Shown: positions 34,644-43,237 of the stretch, piece after piece
Layout of the letters: each line of letters starts with the position of its first letter
Position numbering within the stretch: position 1 is the stretch's first letter
Assembly: GCA_047971315.1 (NCBI GenBank)
Contig: JBKDZP010000003.1
Span: 1 to 64,000 of the forward strand
Length of the DNA: 64,000 nt
Direction: 5' to 3'
Origin: JBKDZP01 sp047971315
GTDB lineage: Bacteria > Bacillota_I > Bacilli_A > RF39 > UBA660
Notes under the pieces: generated by a model
Told to the model about the DNA's origin: nothing
The model's input: only the letters and a program-made list of their open reading frames with translations
Databases searched by the model: none
Made by a program: the position numbers and the translations under genes

Positions 34644-35897
34644 ATGGTTATTAAAGAATTAACAAATGAAGAATTTCGTTTTTTTACTGAAAAATTTAAT
34701 GTTAAATCTATTTATCAAACAGTTGAATACGGTATTATGATGAATCATCAAAATTATGATAGTATTTTTTTGGGTTTAGTTGATGATGTAGGTAATATTT
34801 TAGGAGCTTCGCTTATTTTAATAAAAAATGTTTCAAAGTTTAAATATGCATATGCTCCAAGAGGTTTTTTAATTGATTATAATAATTCTGTTTTATTTGA
34901 AACTTTTACAAAAGAAATAAAAAAATATTTAGGTAAGAAAAATGTTGTAGCTATAAATGTTAGTCCTTTATTTATTAAAGATGTATATGATTTTAAGTAT
35001 AATACTATAAAACATAATAATTATTTTAATAAAGTATTTAAAAATTTTGAAAATTTAGGATATCATCATTGTGGGTTTAATAATTTTTTTGAAAATTTTA
35101 AGCCAAGATTTGAAGCTTTTGTTGATTTAAGTTTACCTTATTATATTTTGTTTAAAAATATTGATAAAAAGTTTAGAACTAAAATTAGAAGTGCGGAAGA
35201 TAAAGGTGTTAAAGTATATTTAGGTAAAGAAGATGATTTAGATATACTTTATTCACAAACAAAGAAAAAATATTCAAAAGATTTGAATTATTTTAAAGAT
35301 TGTTATAATTTATTTAAGAAAAATAATCGAGTTGAATTTTTTTATACGAAGTTAGATACTGAGTTATTTTTAAAACATGCGAATAAAGAGTTTCATAAGC
35401 AAGAAGAAATTTGTAATGAATTTAATTTTTTACTTAGCAAAAATAATTCTGAAAAAAATATAAATAAATTAATGAATAAAAAGCTGGATGCTGATAAATT
35501 ATTAGATATTTATAAAAAAGATTTAATTAGAGCTACAAGTCTTTTAAAAAATAATCCTGATGGTATTATTACATCATCTATTTTAATAATTAAAAATGGC
35601 GATGAAGTATTTAATTTAATAGATGGATATGATCCAAAATTTAAAGACTTAAATTCTAAACATTTACTTGTTTGGAAATTATGTGAAAGATATTCTAATA
35701 TTGGATATAAAAAGTTTAATTTAAATGGTATTACTAATCCTAATTTTGAAAATAATAAATTTAAAGGTCTAAATGAATTTAAGATTAAGTTTAATAGTAT
35801 TGTAAATGAATACATTGGTGATTTTGAATTAGTTACTAATAATACTTTATATTTTATGTATAAAAATATACAAATTAAAAAAATCCTAAAAAAATAG
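34644..35897 (+). CDS. FemABX-family peptidoglycan bridge aminoacyltransferase
   Basis: 417 residues with the FemABX layout: two GNAT-like halves separated by a coiled-coil arm (about residues 240-300, NFLLSKNNSEKNINKLMNK). Marks: FTEKFNVKSIYQTVEYGIMM at the start, YAYAPRGFLIDYNN near 70, FEAFVDLSLPYYILFKNIDK, KFRTKIRSAEDKGVKVY and the C-terminal KFNLNGITNPNFENNKFKGL. Family members use aminoacyl-tRNA to add the first or later residues of the wall interpeptide. It is the only such gene here, divergent from murD, which suggests an interpeptide bridge in the wall. The exact amino acid cannot be told. Confidence 0.87.
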   Translation: MVIKELTNEEFRFFTEKFNVKSIYQTVEYGIMMNHQNYDSIFLGLVDDVGNILGASLILIKNVSKFKYAYAPRGFLIDYNNSVLFETFTKEIKKYLGKKNVVAINVSPLFIKDVYDFKYNTIKHNNYFNKVFKNFENLGYHHCGFNNFFENFKPRFEAFVDLSLPYYILFKNIDKKFRTKIRSAEDKGVKVYLGKEDDLDILYSQTKKKYSKDLNYFKDCYNLFKKNNRVEFFYTKLDTELFLKHANKEFHKQEEICNEFNFLLSKNNSEKNINKLMNKKLDADKLLDIYKKDLIRATSLLKNNPDGIITSSILIIKNGDEVFNLIDGYDPKFKDLNSKHLLVWKLCERYSNIGYKKFNLNGITNPNFENNKFKGLNEFKIKFNSIVNEYIGDFELVTNNTLYFMYKNIQIKKILKK

Positions 35898-35907
35898 GAT
35901 TTTTTTA
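35878..35907 (+). terminator. Terminator after the FemX-like gene
   Basis: AAAATCCTA pairs with TAGGATTTT around an A-rich loop followed by six to seven Ts; the TAG stop is in the right arm. Confidence 0.75.
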
Positions 35908-35965
35908 TATAAACAATGATTTTTATTTTTCTTTAATTATCTTTATTTTAATAATTAATTATATC

Positions 35966-35989
35966 AAAAAAAGGAATAAATATTCCTTA
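35966..35989 (-). terminator. Terminator after tuf
   Basis: Minus strand: AAGGAATATTTATTCCTT followed by TTTTT. Confidence 0.7.
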
Positions 35990-35995
35990 ATTTAA

Positions 35996-37180
35996 TTATT
36001 CAACTATTTCTGAAACGTTTCCAGCTCCAACAGTTCTTCCACCTTCACGAATTGAGAATTTAGTTCCAGTTTCGATAGCAATTGGATGAATTAAATCAAC
36101 TATCATTTGAACGTTGTCTCCTGGCATAACCATTTCAACACCAGCTTCTAATTCTATAGTACCTGTAATATCAGTTGTACGGAAATAGAATTGTGGACGG
36201 TAGTTACTAAAGAATGGGGTATGTCTTCCACCTTCTTCTTTGCTAAGTACATAAACTTGAGCTTTGAATTTTTTATGTGGAGTAACTGATCCAGCTTTAG
36301 CTAAAACTTGACCACGTTCAACATCATCACGAGAAATTCCTCTTAATAAAATTCCAGCATTATCTCCTGATTCAGCATAATCTAATTGTTTACGGAACAT
36401 TTCAATTCCTGTAACAACAGCTTTTCTAGTATCTTTAATACCAATAATTTCTATTTCTTCATTAAGTTTTAAATGTCCTCTTTCAACACGACCTGTAACA
36501 ACAGTTCCACGTCCTGTGATTGTGAATACATCTTCAATTGGCATTAAGAATGGTTTTTCAGTATCTCTAGCTGGTGTTTCGATCCAAGTATCAACAGAAT
36601 CCATTAAATCTAAGATTGCTTGTTCATAATTAGTATCTCCTTCAAGAGCTTTTAATGCTGATCCACGAATTACTGGAGTATTGTCTCCATCAAATCCGTA
36701 TTCAGTTAATAATTCACGAACTTCCATTTCAACTAAATCTAAAAGTTCTTCATCATCAACCATATCACATTTATTTAAGAATACAACCATACGAGGTACT
36801 CCAACTTGACGTGATAATAGAATATGTTCACGAGTTTGTGCCATTGGTCCATCTGTTGCAGCAATAACTAAGATTGCTCCATCCATTTGAGCAGCACCTG
36901 TAATCATGTTTTTAACATAATCGGCATGTCCTGGACAGTCTACGTGAGCGTAGTGTCTATTTTCAGTTTGATATTCAACGTGTGATGTATTAATTGTAAT
37001 TCCACGTTCTCTTTCTTCTGGTGCTTTATCAATGTTTGCATAATCAACGAAATCTGCAAATCCTTTTTTAGATAAAACATTTGTAATAGCCGCAGTTAAA
37101 GTAGTTTTACCGTGGTCTACGTGTCCAATTGTACCAATGTTAACATGTGGTTTTGAACGATCATATTTTTGTTTTGCCAT
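35996..37180 (-). CDS. tuf: Elongation factor Tu
   Basis: 394 residues. GTPase that brings aminoacyl-tRNA to the ribosome. G1 motif G19HVDHGKT26, RGITINTSHVEY, DCPGH and NKCD present; the remaining domains (RGTVVTGRVERG, VEMVMPGDNV, FSIREGGRTVGAG) are canonical. Codon use is visibly richer in preferred codons than neighbours, as expected for a highly expressed gene. It is last in rpsL-rpsG-fusA-tuf and has a possible internal promoter. Confidence 0.98.
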   Translation of the reverse strand: MAKQKYDRSKPHVNIGTIGHVDHGKTTLTAAITNVLSKKGFADFVDYANIDKAPEERERGITINTSHVEYQTENRHYAHVDCPGHADYVKNMITGAAQMDGAILVIAATDGPMAQTREHILLSRQVGVPRMVVFLNKCDMVDDEELLDLVEMEVRELLTEYGFDGDNTPVIRGSALKALEGDTNYEQAILDLMDSVDTWIETPARDTEKPFLMPIEDVFTITGRGTVVTGRVERGHLKLNEEIEIIGIKDTRKAVVTGIEMFRKQLDYAESGDNAGILLRGISRDDVERGQVLAKAGSVTPHKKFKAQVYVLSKEEGGRHTPFFSNYRPQFYFRTTDITGTIELEAGVEMVMPGDNVQMIVDLIHPIAIETGTKFSIREGGRTVGAGNVSEIVE

Positions 37181-37213
37181 ATTAATTTCCTCCTTATTTT
37201 TTGTTACATATAT

Positions 37214-37242
37214 ATTTTATATTAACCAAGAAAAAATAGCAA
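37214..37242 (-). promoter_or_regulatory. Candidate internal promoter for tuf
   Basis: Minus strand: TTGCTA, 17 bases, TAAAAT in the 72-base fusA-tuf gap, about 33 bases before the tuf start. The same -35/-10 pair is used upstream of ireB. Confidence 0.45.
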
Positions 37243-37252
37243 GTATTTTCTC

Positions 37253-39325
37253 TTAGTTTGAACCATTTTTCTTAATGATTTCTTCTGTAATATTTCTTGG
37301 TGTTTCTTCATAATGGTCAAATACCATTGTGTAGTTTCCTCTACCTTGAGTATTTGAACGTAAGCTTGTTACATATCCAAACATTTCAGATAGTGGTACC
37401 ATTGCATCTATTGCTAATGCATTACCTCTTGATTCTTGACCAAGTGGACGTCCACGTCTTGAAGTAACATCTCCCATAACACTTCCTAGATATTCATCTG
37501 GAACTATTATTTGTACTTTCATAATTGGTTCAAGAAGAACTGGTTTACAATTGATTTTAGCTTGTTTAAGTGCAAAGCTAGCTGCAATTTTGTAAGCCAT
37601 TTCAGATGAGTCAACATCATGATATGATCCATCAAATAATGTTGCTTTAACATCTACCATTGGGAATCCAGCAAGTACCCCAGTTTTTAGTGCATCTTGT
37701 AATCCCTTATCAGTAACTGGAATGTATTCACGAGGAACAACTCCACCTACAACTGCATCAACGAATTCATATCCTTTATCTGGATTTGGTTCAAATTTGA
37801 TCCATACGTGTCCATATTGTCCACGACCTCCTGATTGTTTAATATATTTTCCTTCACATTCTGCAGCTTGTGTAATTGTTTCACGATATGAAACTTGAGG
37901 TTTTCCAACGTTTGCTTCAACATTAAATTCTCTTTTCATACGATCAACTATGATATCAAGGTGTAACTCACCCATACCAGCAATTATTGTTTGACCAGTT
38001 TCATGGTTTGTACTTGCTCTAAATGTAGGATCTTCTTCTGCTAATTTTTGAAGAGCAATTCCCATTTTATCTTGATCTGCTTTTGATTTTGGTTCTACTG
38101 TAAGTTCAATTACTGGTTCTGGAAATTCCATTGATTCTAAGATACATGCATTTTTTTCATCACATAATTTATCTCCTGTTGTAGTATTTTTTAAACCTAC
38201 AGCAGCAGCTATATCTCCAGCATAAACTTCAGATATTTCAGTTCTTGTATTGGCATGCATTTGTAGAATACGTCCAATTCTTTCTTTAGTATCTTTAGTT
38301 GAATTTAAGATATATGAACCACTTGATAAGTGTCCAGAGTATACACGGAAGAATGTTAATTTACCAACAAATGGATCAGTCATAACTTTAAATGCTAATG
38401 CACTAAAAGGTTCTGAATCTGATGGATGTCTTTCAATTTCATTTCCGTCTAAATCTGTTCCTTTAATTGATTCAATATCAGTTGGAGTTGGTAAGTAGTC
38501 AACTACTGCATCTAGAAGTAATTTAACACCCTTATTTCCTAATGCTGTTCCACAAAGTACTGGAAAGAATTCAACTGCAAGAGTACCTTTTCTAATTGCT
38601 TTTTTAATTAGGTCAATCGAAACTTCTTCATCCGCTAAGTATTTTTCCATTAATTCATCATCAAATTCTGCTACAGCTTCAATTAATTCATTACGTTTTT
38701 CTTCTACTATATCTAACAAATCAGCTGGGATATCAATTGTAGTTGCATTTTCTTCTGAGTTACCATCATAATGGTAAGCAGTTCTTGTTACTAAATCAAT
38801 TATTCCATCAAATTCATTTTCAGCTCCAATTGGCCATTCGATAGGTTTAGCATTAACACCTAAACGACTATCAACTGAACTTAAACTAAATTCAAAGTTA
38901 GCTCCCATTTTATCCATTTTGTTACAAAATATTAATCTTGGAACTTTAAATTCAGTAGCTTGACGCCAAACTGTTTCAGTTTGAGGTTCTACACCAGCTT
39001 GTGCATCTAAAAGTGCTACTGCACCATCTAATACACGAAGTGATCTAGATACTTCAACAGTAAAATCTACGTGCCCTGGAGTATCAATAATATTAAATCT
39101 ATGATTTTTCCAAAATGCTGTAGTTGCTGCTGAAGTAATAGTTATTCCACGTTCTTGTTCTTGAGCCATCCAGTCCATTTGAGAAGCTCCATCATGAGTT
39201 TCACCAATTTTGTGAATTTTTCCAGTATGAAATAATACACGTTCAGTACAAGTTGTTTTACCTGCATCGATATGTGCCATTATTCCTATGTTACGTGTAT
39301 TTTGTAAACTATATTCACGAGCCAT
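37253..39325 (-). CDS. fusA: Elongation factor G
   Basis: 690 residues. Translocase GTPase. G1 motif A17HIDAGKT24, RGITITSAATTAFW, DTPGHVDFT and NKMD. Domains II-V complete, with the domain IV loop region GGVVPREYIPVTDKGLQDAL and C-terminal PLSEMFGYVTSLRSNTQGRG. Located between rpsG and tuf. Confidence 0.98.
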   Translation of the reverse strand: MAREYSLQNTRNIGIMAHIDAGKTTCTERVLFHTGKIHKIGETHDGASQMDWMAQEQERGITITSAATTAFWKNHRFNIIDTPGHVDFTVEVSRSLRVLDGAVALLDAQAGVEPQTETVWRQATEFKVPRLIFCNKMDKMGANFEFSLSSVDSRLGVNAKPIEWPIGAENEFDGIIDLVTRTAYHYDGNSEENATTIDIPADLLDIVEEKRNELIEAVAEFDDELMEKYLADEEVSIDLIKKAIRKGTLAVEFFPVLCGTALGNKGVKLLLDAVVDYLPTPTDIESIKGTDLDGNEIERHPSDSEPFSALAFKVMTDPFVGKLTFFRVYSGHLSSGSYILNSTKDTKERIGRILQMHANTRTEISEVYAGDIAAAVGLKNTTTGDKLCDEKNACILESMEFPEPVIELTVEPKSKADQDKMGIALQKLAEEDPTFRASTNHETGQTIIAGMGELHLDIIVDRMKREFNVEANVGKPQVSYRETITQAAECEGKYIKQSGGRGQYGHVWIKFEPNPDKGYEFVDAVVGGVVPREYIPVTDKGLQDALKTGVLAGFPMVDVKATLFDGSYHDVDSSEMAYKIAASFALKQAKINCKPVLLEPIMKVQIIVPDEYLGSVMGDVTSRRGRPLGQESRGNALAIDAMVPLSEMFGYVTSLRSNTQGRGNYTMVFDHYEETPRNITEEIIKKNGSN

Positions 39326-39344
39326 ACTTTATATTTCCTTTCTT

Positions 39345-39812
39345 TTACCAACGGTAGTGTGCAAATGCTTTATTTGCCTCTGCCATTTTATGTGTGTCTT
39401 CACGTTTTTTAACAGACCCACCTGTTGCATTAGCAGCATCAACTATTTCATTTGCTAATTTTTCTGCCATTGAGTGTCCTCCACGAAGGCGAGCATAATT
39501 AACTAACCAACGAAGTGCAAGTGTTTGTTTACGTTCAGCACGAACTTCAATTGGTACTTGGTAGTTAGCTCCACCAACACGACGTGATTTAATTTCTAAT
39601 GATGGTTCAATATTTTTCATAGCTTCTTGGAATACTTCCATAGGATCTCTATTAGTTTTTTCTTTAATCATATCAAATGCTTCATAAAGAATAGTTTGTG
39701 CTGTTCCTTTTTTACCATCTAACATAATTCTATTAATTAATTTTGTAACTAATTTAGAGTTATACATTGGATCTGCTAATACATCTCTTTTTTCTGCACG
39801 TCTTTTACGCAT
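39345..39812 (-). CDS. rpsG: Ribosomal protein S7
   Basis: 155 residues. Primary 16S rRNA binder in the small-subunit head. The N terminus MRKRRAEKRDVLADPMYNSK, the central SRRVGGANYQVPIEV and LVNYARLRGGHSMAEKLANE are canonical. AGGAGG precedes the start. It lies 37 bases after rpsL. Confidence 0.97.
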   Translation of the reverse strand: MRKRRAEKRDVLADPMYNSKLVTKLINRIMLDGKKGTAQTILYEAFDMIKEKTNRDPMEVFQEAMKNIEPSLEIKSRRVGGANYQVPIEVRAERKQTLALRWLVNYARLRGGHSMAEKLANEIVDAANATGGSVKKREDTHKMAEANKAFAHYRW

Positions 39813-39849
39813 AATTTTTCCCTCCTCTCATTTTTATATTTGTTTATAT

Positions 39850-40278
39850 TTATTTACCAGTTTTACCAGCTTTTGGTCTTTTAGAACCGTATTTAGAACG
39901 TCCTTGTCTTCTTTTATCTACACCAGCAGTATCCATTGTACCACGAATGATATGATAACGAACTCCGATTAAGTCCTTAACACGTCCTCCACGAATTAAT
40001 ACAACGCTATGTTCTTGTAGGTTGTGTCCTTCACCACCTATATAGGCAGTAACTTCATAACCATTACTTAAACGAACACGTGCATATTTACGTAAAGCCG
40101 AGTTTGGTTTCTTTGGTGTCATAGTTCCAACACGAGTACATACTCCACGTTTTTGAGGTGCGTTTAATTCAGTAGTTTTCTTTTTTCTACTGTTATAACC
40201 GATTCCTAAAACTGGTGATTTACTTTTTCTTGATTTGTCAGTTCTATTTTTTCTTACTAATTGATTAATTGTAGGCAT
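39850..40278 (-). CDS. rpsL: Ribosomal protein S12
   Basis: 142 residues. Decoding-centre protein. MPTINQLVRKNRTDKSRKSK, the streptomycin-region LNAPQKRGVCTRVGTMTPKK with PNSALRK, and the second loop GGRVKDLIGVRYH are intact, so nothing suggests streptomycin resistance. It heads the str operon with a strong promoter and a structured leader; GGAGGAGG lies upstream. Confidence 0.98.
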   Translation of the reverse strand: MPTINQLVRKNRTDKSRKSKSPVLGIGYNSRKKKTTELNAPQKRGVCTRVGTMTPKKPNSALRKYARVRLSNGYEVTAYIGGEGHNLQEHSVVLIRGGRVKDLIGVRYHIIRGTMDTAGVDKRRQGRSKYGSKRPKAGKTGK

Positions 40279-40283
40279 AATAT

Positions 40284-40369
40284 CCTCCTCCCATTACACA
40301 CTTCCAGGTGTTTCATAATTGATCTTAATTAAAGATTTACCGAAGTAAACCTTAACTAAATTCCCTAAT
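40284..40369 (-). promoter_or_regulatory. Structured 5' leader of the str operon
   Basis: Between the predicted transcription start (near 40363) and rpsL lie two clear hairpins on the minus strand: AAGGTTTAC-TTCG-GTAAATCTT (40332-40353), a UUCG tetraloop stem, and ACAC-CTGGAA-GTGT (40298-40311) just upstream of the ribosome site. They may be a ribosomal protein binding site for feedback control. Confidence 0.5.
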
Positions 40370-40398
40370 AATATATCATTTTATTATATGTCTGTCAA
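40370..40398 (-). promoter_or_regulatory. Strong promoter of the str operon
   Basis: Minus strand: TTGACA, exactly 17 bases, TATATT. Perfect -35. It separates rpsL-tuf from the upstream sigH gene. Confidence 0.75.
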
Positions 40399-40486
40399 TA
40401 AATTTTATTCACTTTAATCCAAAATTTGTAATTTAATTCAAATTATGTTTTTTTTCAATTAATTAAAATTATTTTAATAAAAAAAA

Positions 40487-41098
40487 TTATATCTTTTTAA
40501 TTTTTTTTAATTTATTTTTTATTCTTTGTAAAGCATTATCAATTGATTTTTGTTCTTTTTCTAAAATTTCTGATATTTCTTTATAATCAAATCCATTTAA
40601 TTTTAATTCAAATACTCGATATTCTAATTCAGTTAATTCTTTTTCAGCTAACTTAAGTAATTCATTATAGCTTTCAGTATATGCAATTATGTTTTCTGGA
40701 TTACCTTTTTCATCTTTCACAAATATATCTAATGAATAATTATTACCCTCTTCATCATTATAATCAAAGGAAATTGAATCATTTAATAATTTGTGTTTTA
40801 ATCTTCTTGCTCCTAAGACTGAACTAATTATCTTTCTTTCGATACACTTTTTGGCATATGTATAAAATAATGTATCTTTAGAATCACTATATTGATCAAT
40901 TGCTTTACTTAAACCTAATCTGCCTTCTTGAGTTAAATCATTAATTTCCAGTCCACTGTTTTTAGCATAAGGATAAATTTTTCTAGCAAACTTTATTATT
41001 AATGGTTCATATTTTTTATATATTATTTCATTTGCTTCTTCGCTGTTTTCAGCTATATAGTCAAGTAATTCATAATCATTATAGTCTCTATAATTCAT
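40487..41098 (-). CDS. sigH: SigH-like sigma factor (sigma-30 family)
   Basis: 203 residues. Region 2 is present (EINDLTQEGRLGLSKAIDQY, then FYTYAKKCIERKIISSVLGA) and region 4 is a helix-turn-helix (ELTELEYRVFELKLNGFDYK, then EISEILEKEQKSIDNALQRI). The length, and the SLGARRLKHKLLN-like segment after region 2, match SigH rather than ECF factors. The gene order mrnC-rlmB-sigH is the B. subtilis order (with yacP missing), which supports the call. SigH drives early sporulation or competence genes in Bacilli. Confidence 0.8.
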   Translation of the reverse strand: MNYRDYNDYELLDYIAENSEEANEIIYKKYEPLIIKFARKIYPYAKNSGLEINDLTQEGRLGLSKAIDQYSDSKDTLFYTYAKKCIERKIISSVLGARRLKHKLLNDSISFDYNDEEGNNYSLDIFVKDEKGNPENIIAYTESYNELLKLAEKELTELEYRVFELKLNGFDYKEISEILEKEQKSIDNALQRIKNKLKKIKKI

Positions 41099-41106
41099 TG
41101 TTATTC

Positions 41107-41802
41107 CTACTTTCTTGATTTAATTGCTTCAAATATAACAATACCAGTTGCAACAGATGCATTTAAACTATTAATTTTTCCTGGAGTTGGGATAGTTGCG
41201 ATAAAATCACAATGTTCTTTCACAATTCTAGCCATTCCATTTCCTTCATTACCTGTTATTATGGCAATTTTACCTTTATAGTCAATTTTATCATAATTTG
41301 TTCCTTCCATATCTGTTCCAATTATCCAAAATCCTTTTCTTTTTAGTTCTGTTAGTGTTTGACTTAAGTTAGTAACCATAGCTATTTTAATATTTTCTAT
41401 AGCCCCAGCACTAACTTTTACAACAGTTTCATTCACACTAACTGATCTATTTTTTGGTATAATTATACCATCTATTTTTGCCGCTTCACATGTTCTTATA
41501 ATTGCACCAAAATTATGAGGATCTTCAATATGATCTAAAATTACAATTAAAGGATTTTCATTAACTAATAATTCATCTAAGGTATTGTATTTAAAATCTG
41601 GCACATTTAATATTATACCTTGATGATTTCCTTTTGCAAGTTTATCTAATTCGAATTTTTCAAGATAAACTGTTTCAATTTTTAATTTTTGTAATTCAGA
41701 TATTATAAATTGGTCATTAAATTTATTAAAAAGAAAAACTTTATTAATTTTTTTATTTTTTTTAATTGCTTCTGTTGCTACATTTTTTCCATATATATAC
41801 AT
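41107..41802 (-). CDS. rlmB: 23S rRNA (guanosine-2'-O-) methyltransferase RlmB (TrmH family)
   Basis: 231 residues. SPOUT methyltransferase with an N-terminal L30e-like substrate-binding domain (MYIYGKNVATEAIKKNKKIN) and knot motifs DHIEDPHNFGAIIRTCEAAK, NRSVSVNETVVKVSAGA, TGNEGNGM and PTPGKINSLNASVATGI. It overlaps mrnC by 25 bases and precedes sigH by eight. Confidence 0.92.
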   Translation of the reverse strand: MYIYGKNVATEAIKKNKKINKVFLFNKFNDQFIISELQKLKIETVYLEKFELDKLAKGNHQGIILNVPDFKYNTLDELLVNENPLIVILDHIEDPHNFGAIIRTCEAAKIDGIIIPKNRSVSVNETVVKVSAGAIENIKIAMVTNLSQTLTELKRKGFWIIGTDMEGTNYDKIDYKGKIAIITGNEGNGMARIVKEHCDFIATIPTPGKINSLNASVATGIVIFEAIKSRK

Positions 41803-42173
41803 ATTTTTTCTCCTAAAATTATATTCATTATTTCTTCTATTTTTTTTATATTGTTTTCTAAATATAAATATCCAATTAATGCTTCTAAAGCTGTTGCATA
41901 CTTATATGTTATTATATCAGTTGATTTACTACTATGACTTTTATGATTACGAGCTCTATATACAACATCAATTTCTTCTTGTGTTAAAATATTTTGTTCT
42001 AAAATATTACTTAAAAATTTGGCTTGATTTTTTGCACTTACGAAGTTTATTGATTCTTTTTGTAATTCTTTTACTTTTCTAATTCCTTTTTTTATTAAAA
42101 ATAGTCTGATATATATTTCATATATAGAATCTCCTAAATATGCAAGTGTTAGTGAATTAATTTCTTTAGTCAT
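41778..42173 (-). CDS. mrnC: Mini-ribonuclease III MrnC
   Basis: 131 residues from ATG 42173 (GAGGAT upstream). RNase III catalytic domain without a dsRNA-binding domain: LTLAYLGDSIYEIYIRLFLI holds the catalytic Asp, VYRARNHKSHSSKSTDIITY follows, then the second acidic cluster ALEALIGYLYLENN. It matures 23S rRNA in Bacillota. It overlaps rbgA by eight bases upstream and rlmB by 25 downstream. Confidence 0.93.
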   Translation of the reverse strand: MTKEINSLTLAYLGDSIYEIYIRLFLIKKGIRKVKELQKESINFVSAKNQAKFLSNILEQNILTQEEIDVVYRARNHKSHSSKSTDIITYKYATALEALIGYLYLENNIKKIEEIMNIILGEKICIYMEKM

Positions 42174-43098
42174 TATAATCCTCAATTCGATCAAATGTAA
42201 TATTTTTTATAAGTCCATCTTTAACATCATTTAATATAACAGAATATACTTTTTCAAAATCAATTATTCCGCCTTTACTTAAACATCCTCTTTTTTTACC
42301 TATTATTTCTAGAGTTTCTTCTATTTCATCACTTATTTTTGTTATATTATATCTTTCTTCTAAAATACTTGGATAGTATTTATGTAGCATTTTCAATATA
42401 TGTATGATTACTTCATCTATTGGTAATACTTCTTCTTTTATTGCAGTTAAGGATGCTAAGTTTAAAGCTACTAATTCACTTTCGAATTTTGGCCATAAGA
42501 TTCCTGGGGAATCTAATAATTCAAATTCATTATTAATTCTAATCCAATCTAAATTTTTAGTAATACCTGGTTTATTTCCAACATTTACTGCTTTTTTACC
42601 AACTAATCTATTAATTAAAGTAGATTTACCTGCATTTGGAATTCCAACAATTAAAACTCTTGTTCTTCTTGAGATCATTCCTTTATTTTCTCTTTTTTTA
42701 TTGGTTTCTTCCATTAATTCTTTAGTAGCATCTATTATTTTTTTTGTATTGTCTTTTATTAAATCAATGCCAATTACCTTATATCCTTTTGATTCATAAT
42801 ACTTTTTCCATTTATTTGTTTCCTTTTTATCACATAAGTCTATTTTTGTCATTATTAATACTCTTGGTTTATTTTTAATAAATTTATCTATATCAACTAT
42901 TTTTGATGAATATGGGATTCGAGCATCAATTACCTCAAATACTACATCAATAAAGTCTATTTTTTCAAGTATTAATCTTTTTGTTTTAGCCATATGTCCT
43001 GGATACCAGTTAATGTAGACTTTTGGAAACCCCTCTGTCTTATTATTATTTTCTGTTTTATTTTTTCTTCTTTGCTCTCTTTTTTGATACATATCCAT
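42166..43098 (-). CDS. rbgA: Ribosome biogenesis GTPase RbgA (YlqF)
   Basis: 310 residues. Circularly permuted GTPase needed for late 50S assembly: G4 (IMTKIDLCD) precedes G1 (VGIPNAGKSTLINRL), then G2 KPGITK and G3 DSPGILWP. INWYPGHMAKTKR near residue 29 is the family N-terminal mark. The C-terminal ANTAR-like helical tail is present. An N-terminal Lys/Asn-rich extension of about 25 residues precedes it. It heads rbgA-mrnC-rlmB-sigH, which is not the B. subtilis arrangement. Confidence 0.94.
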   Translation of the reverse strand: MDMYQKREQRRKNKTENNNKTEGFPKVYINWYPGHMAKTKRLILEKIDFIDVVFEVIDARIPYSSKIVDIDKFIKNKPRVLIMTKIDLCDKKETNKWKKYYESKGYKVIGIDLIKDNTKKIIDATKELMEETNKKRENKGMISRRTRVLIVGIPNAGKSTLINRLVGKKAVNVGNKPGITKNLDWIRINNEFELLDSPGILWPKFESELVALNLASLTAIKEEVLPIDEVIIHILKMLHKYYPSILEERYNITKISDEIEETLEIIGKKRGCLSKGGIIDFEKVYSVILNDVKDGLIKNITFDRIEDYND

Positions 43099-43137
43099 AA
43101 TGAATCGCTCCTTTTCTAATTACATGAACCTTTTATT

Positions 43138-43143
43138 ATTATA
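43138..43143 (-). promoter_or_regulatory. Extended -10 element for rbgA
   Basis: Minus strand TATGTTATAAT: TATAAT with TG one base upstream, about 40 bases before the rbgA start; the -35 is weak. Confidence 0.45.
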
Positions 43144-43189
43144 ACATAAAATGTTTAAAATAAAGTATTAGATTAGATTTCATCTTTTA

Positions 43190-43218
43190 TATACAAAACA
43201 ATAGTTAGATGATATAAT
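43190..43218 (+). promoter_or_regulatory. Promoter of the plus-strand nucleosidase-fhs operon
   Basis: TATACA, 17 bases, TATAAT with TG one base upstream (extended -10), 19 bases before the start codon, which has AGGAGGG. Confidence 0.65.
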
Positions 43219-43237
43219 ACCTAACAGGAGGGATATT

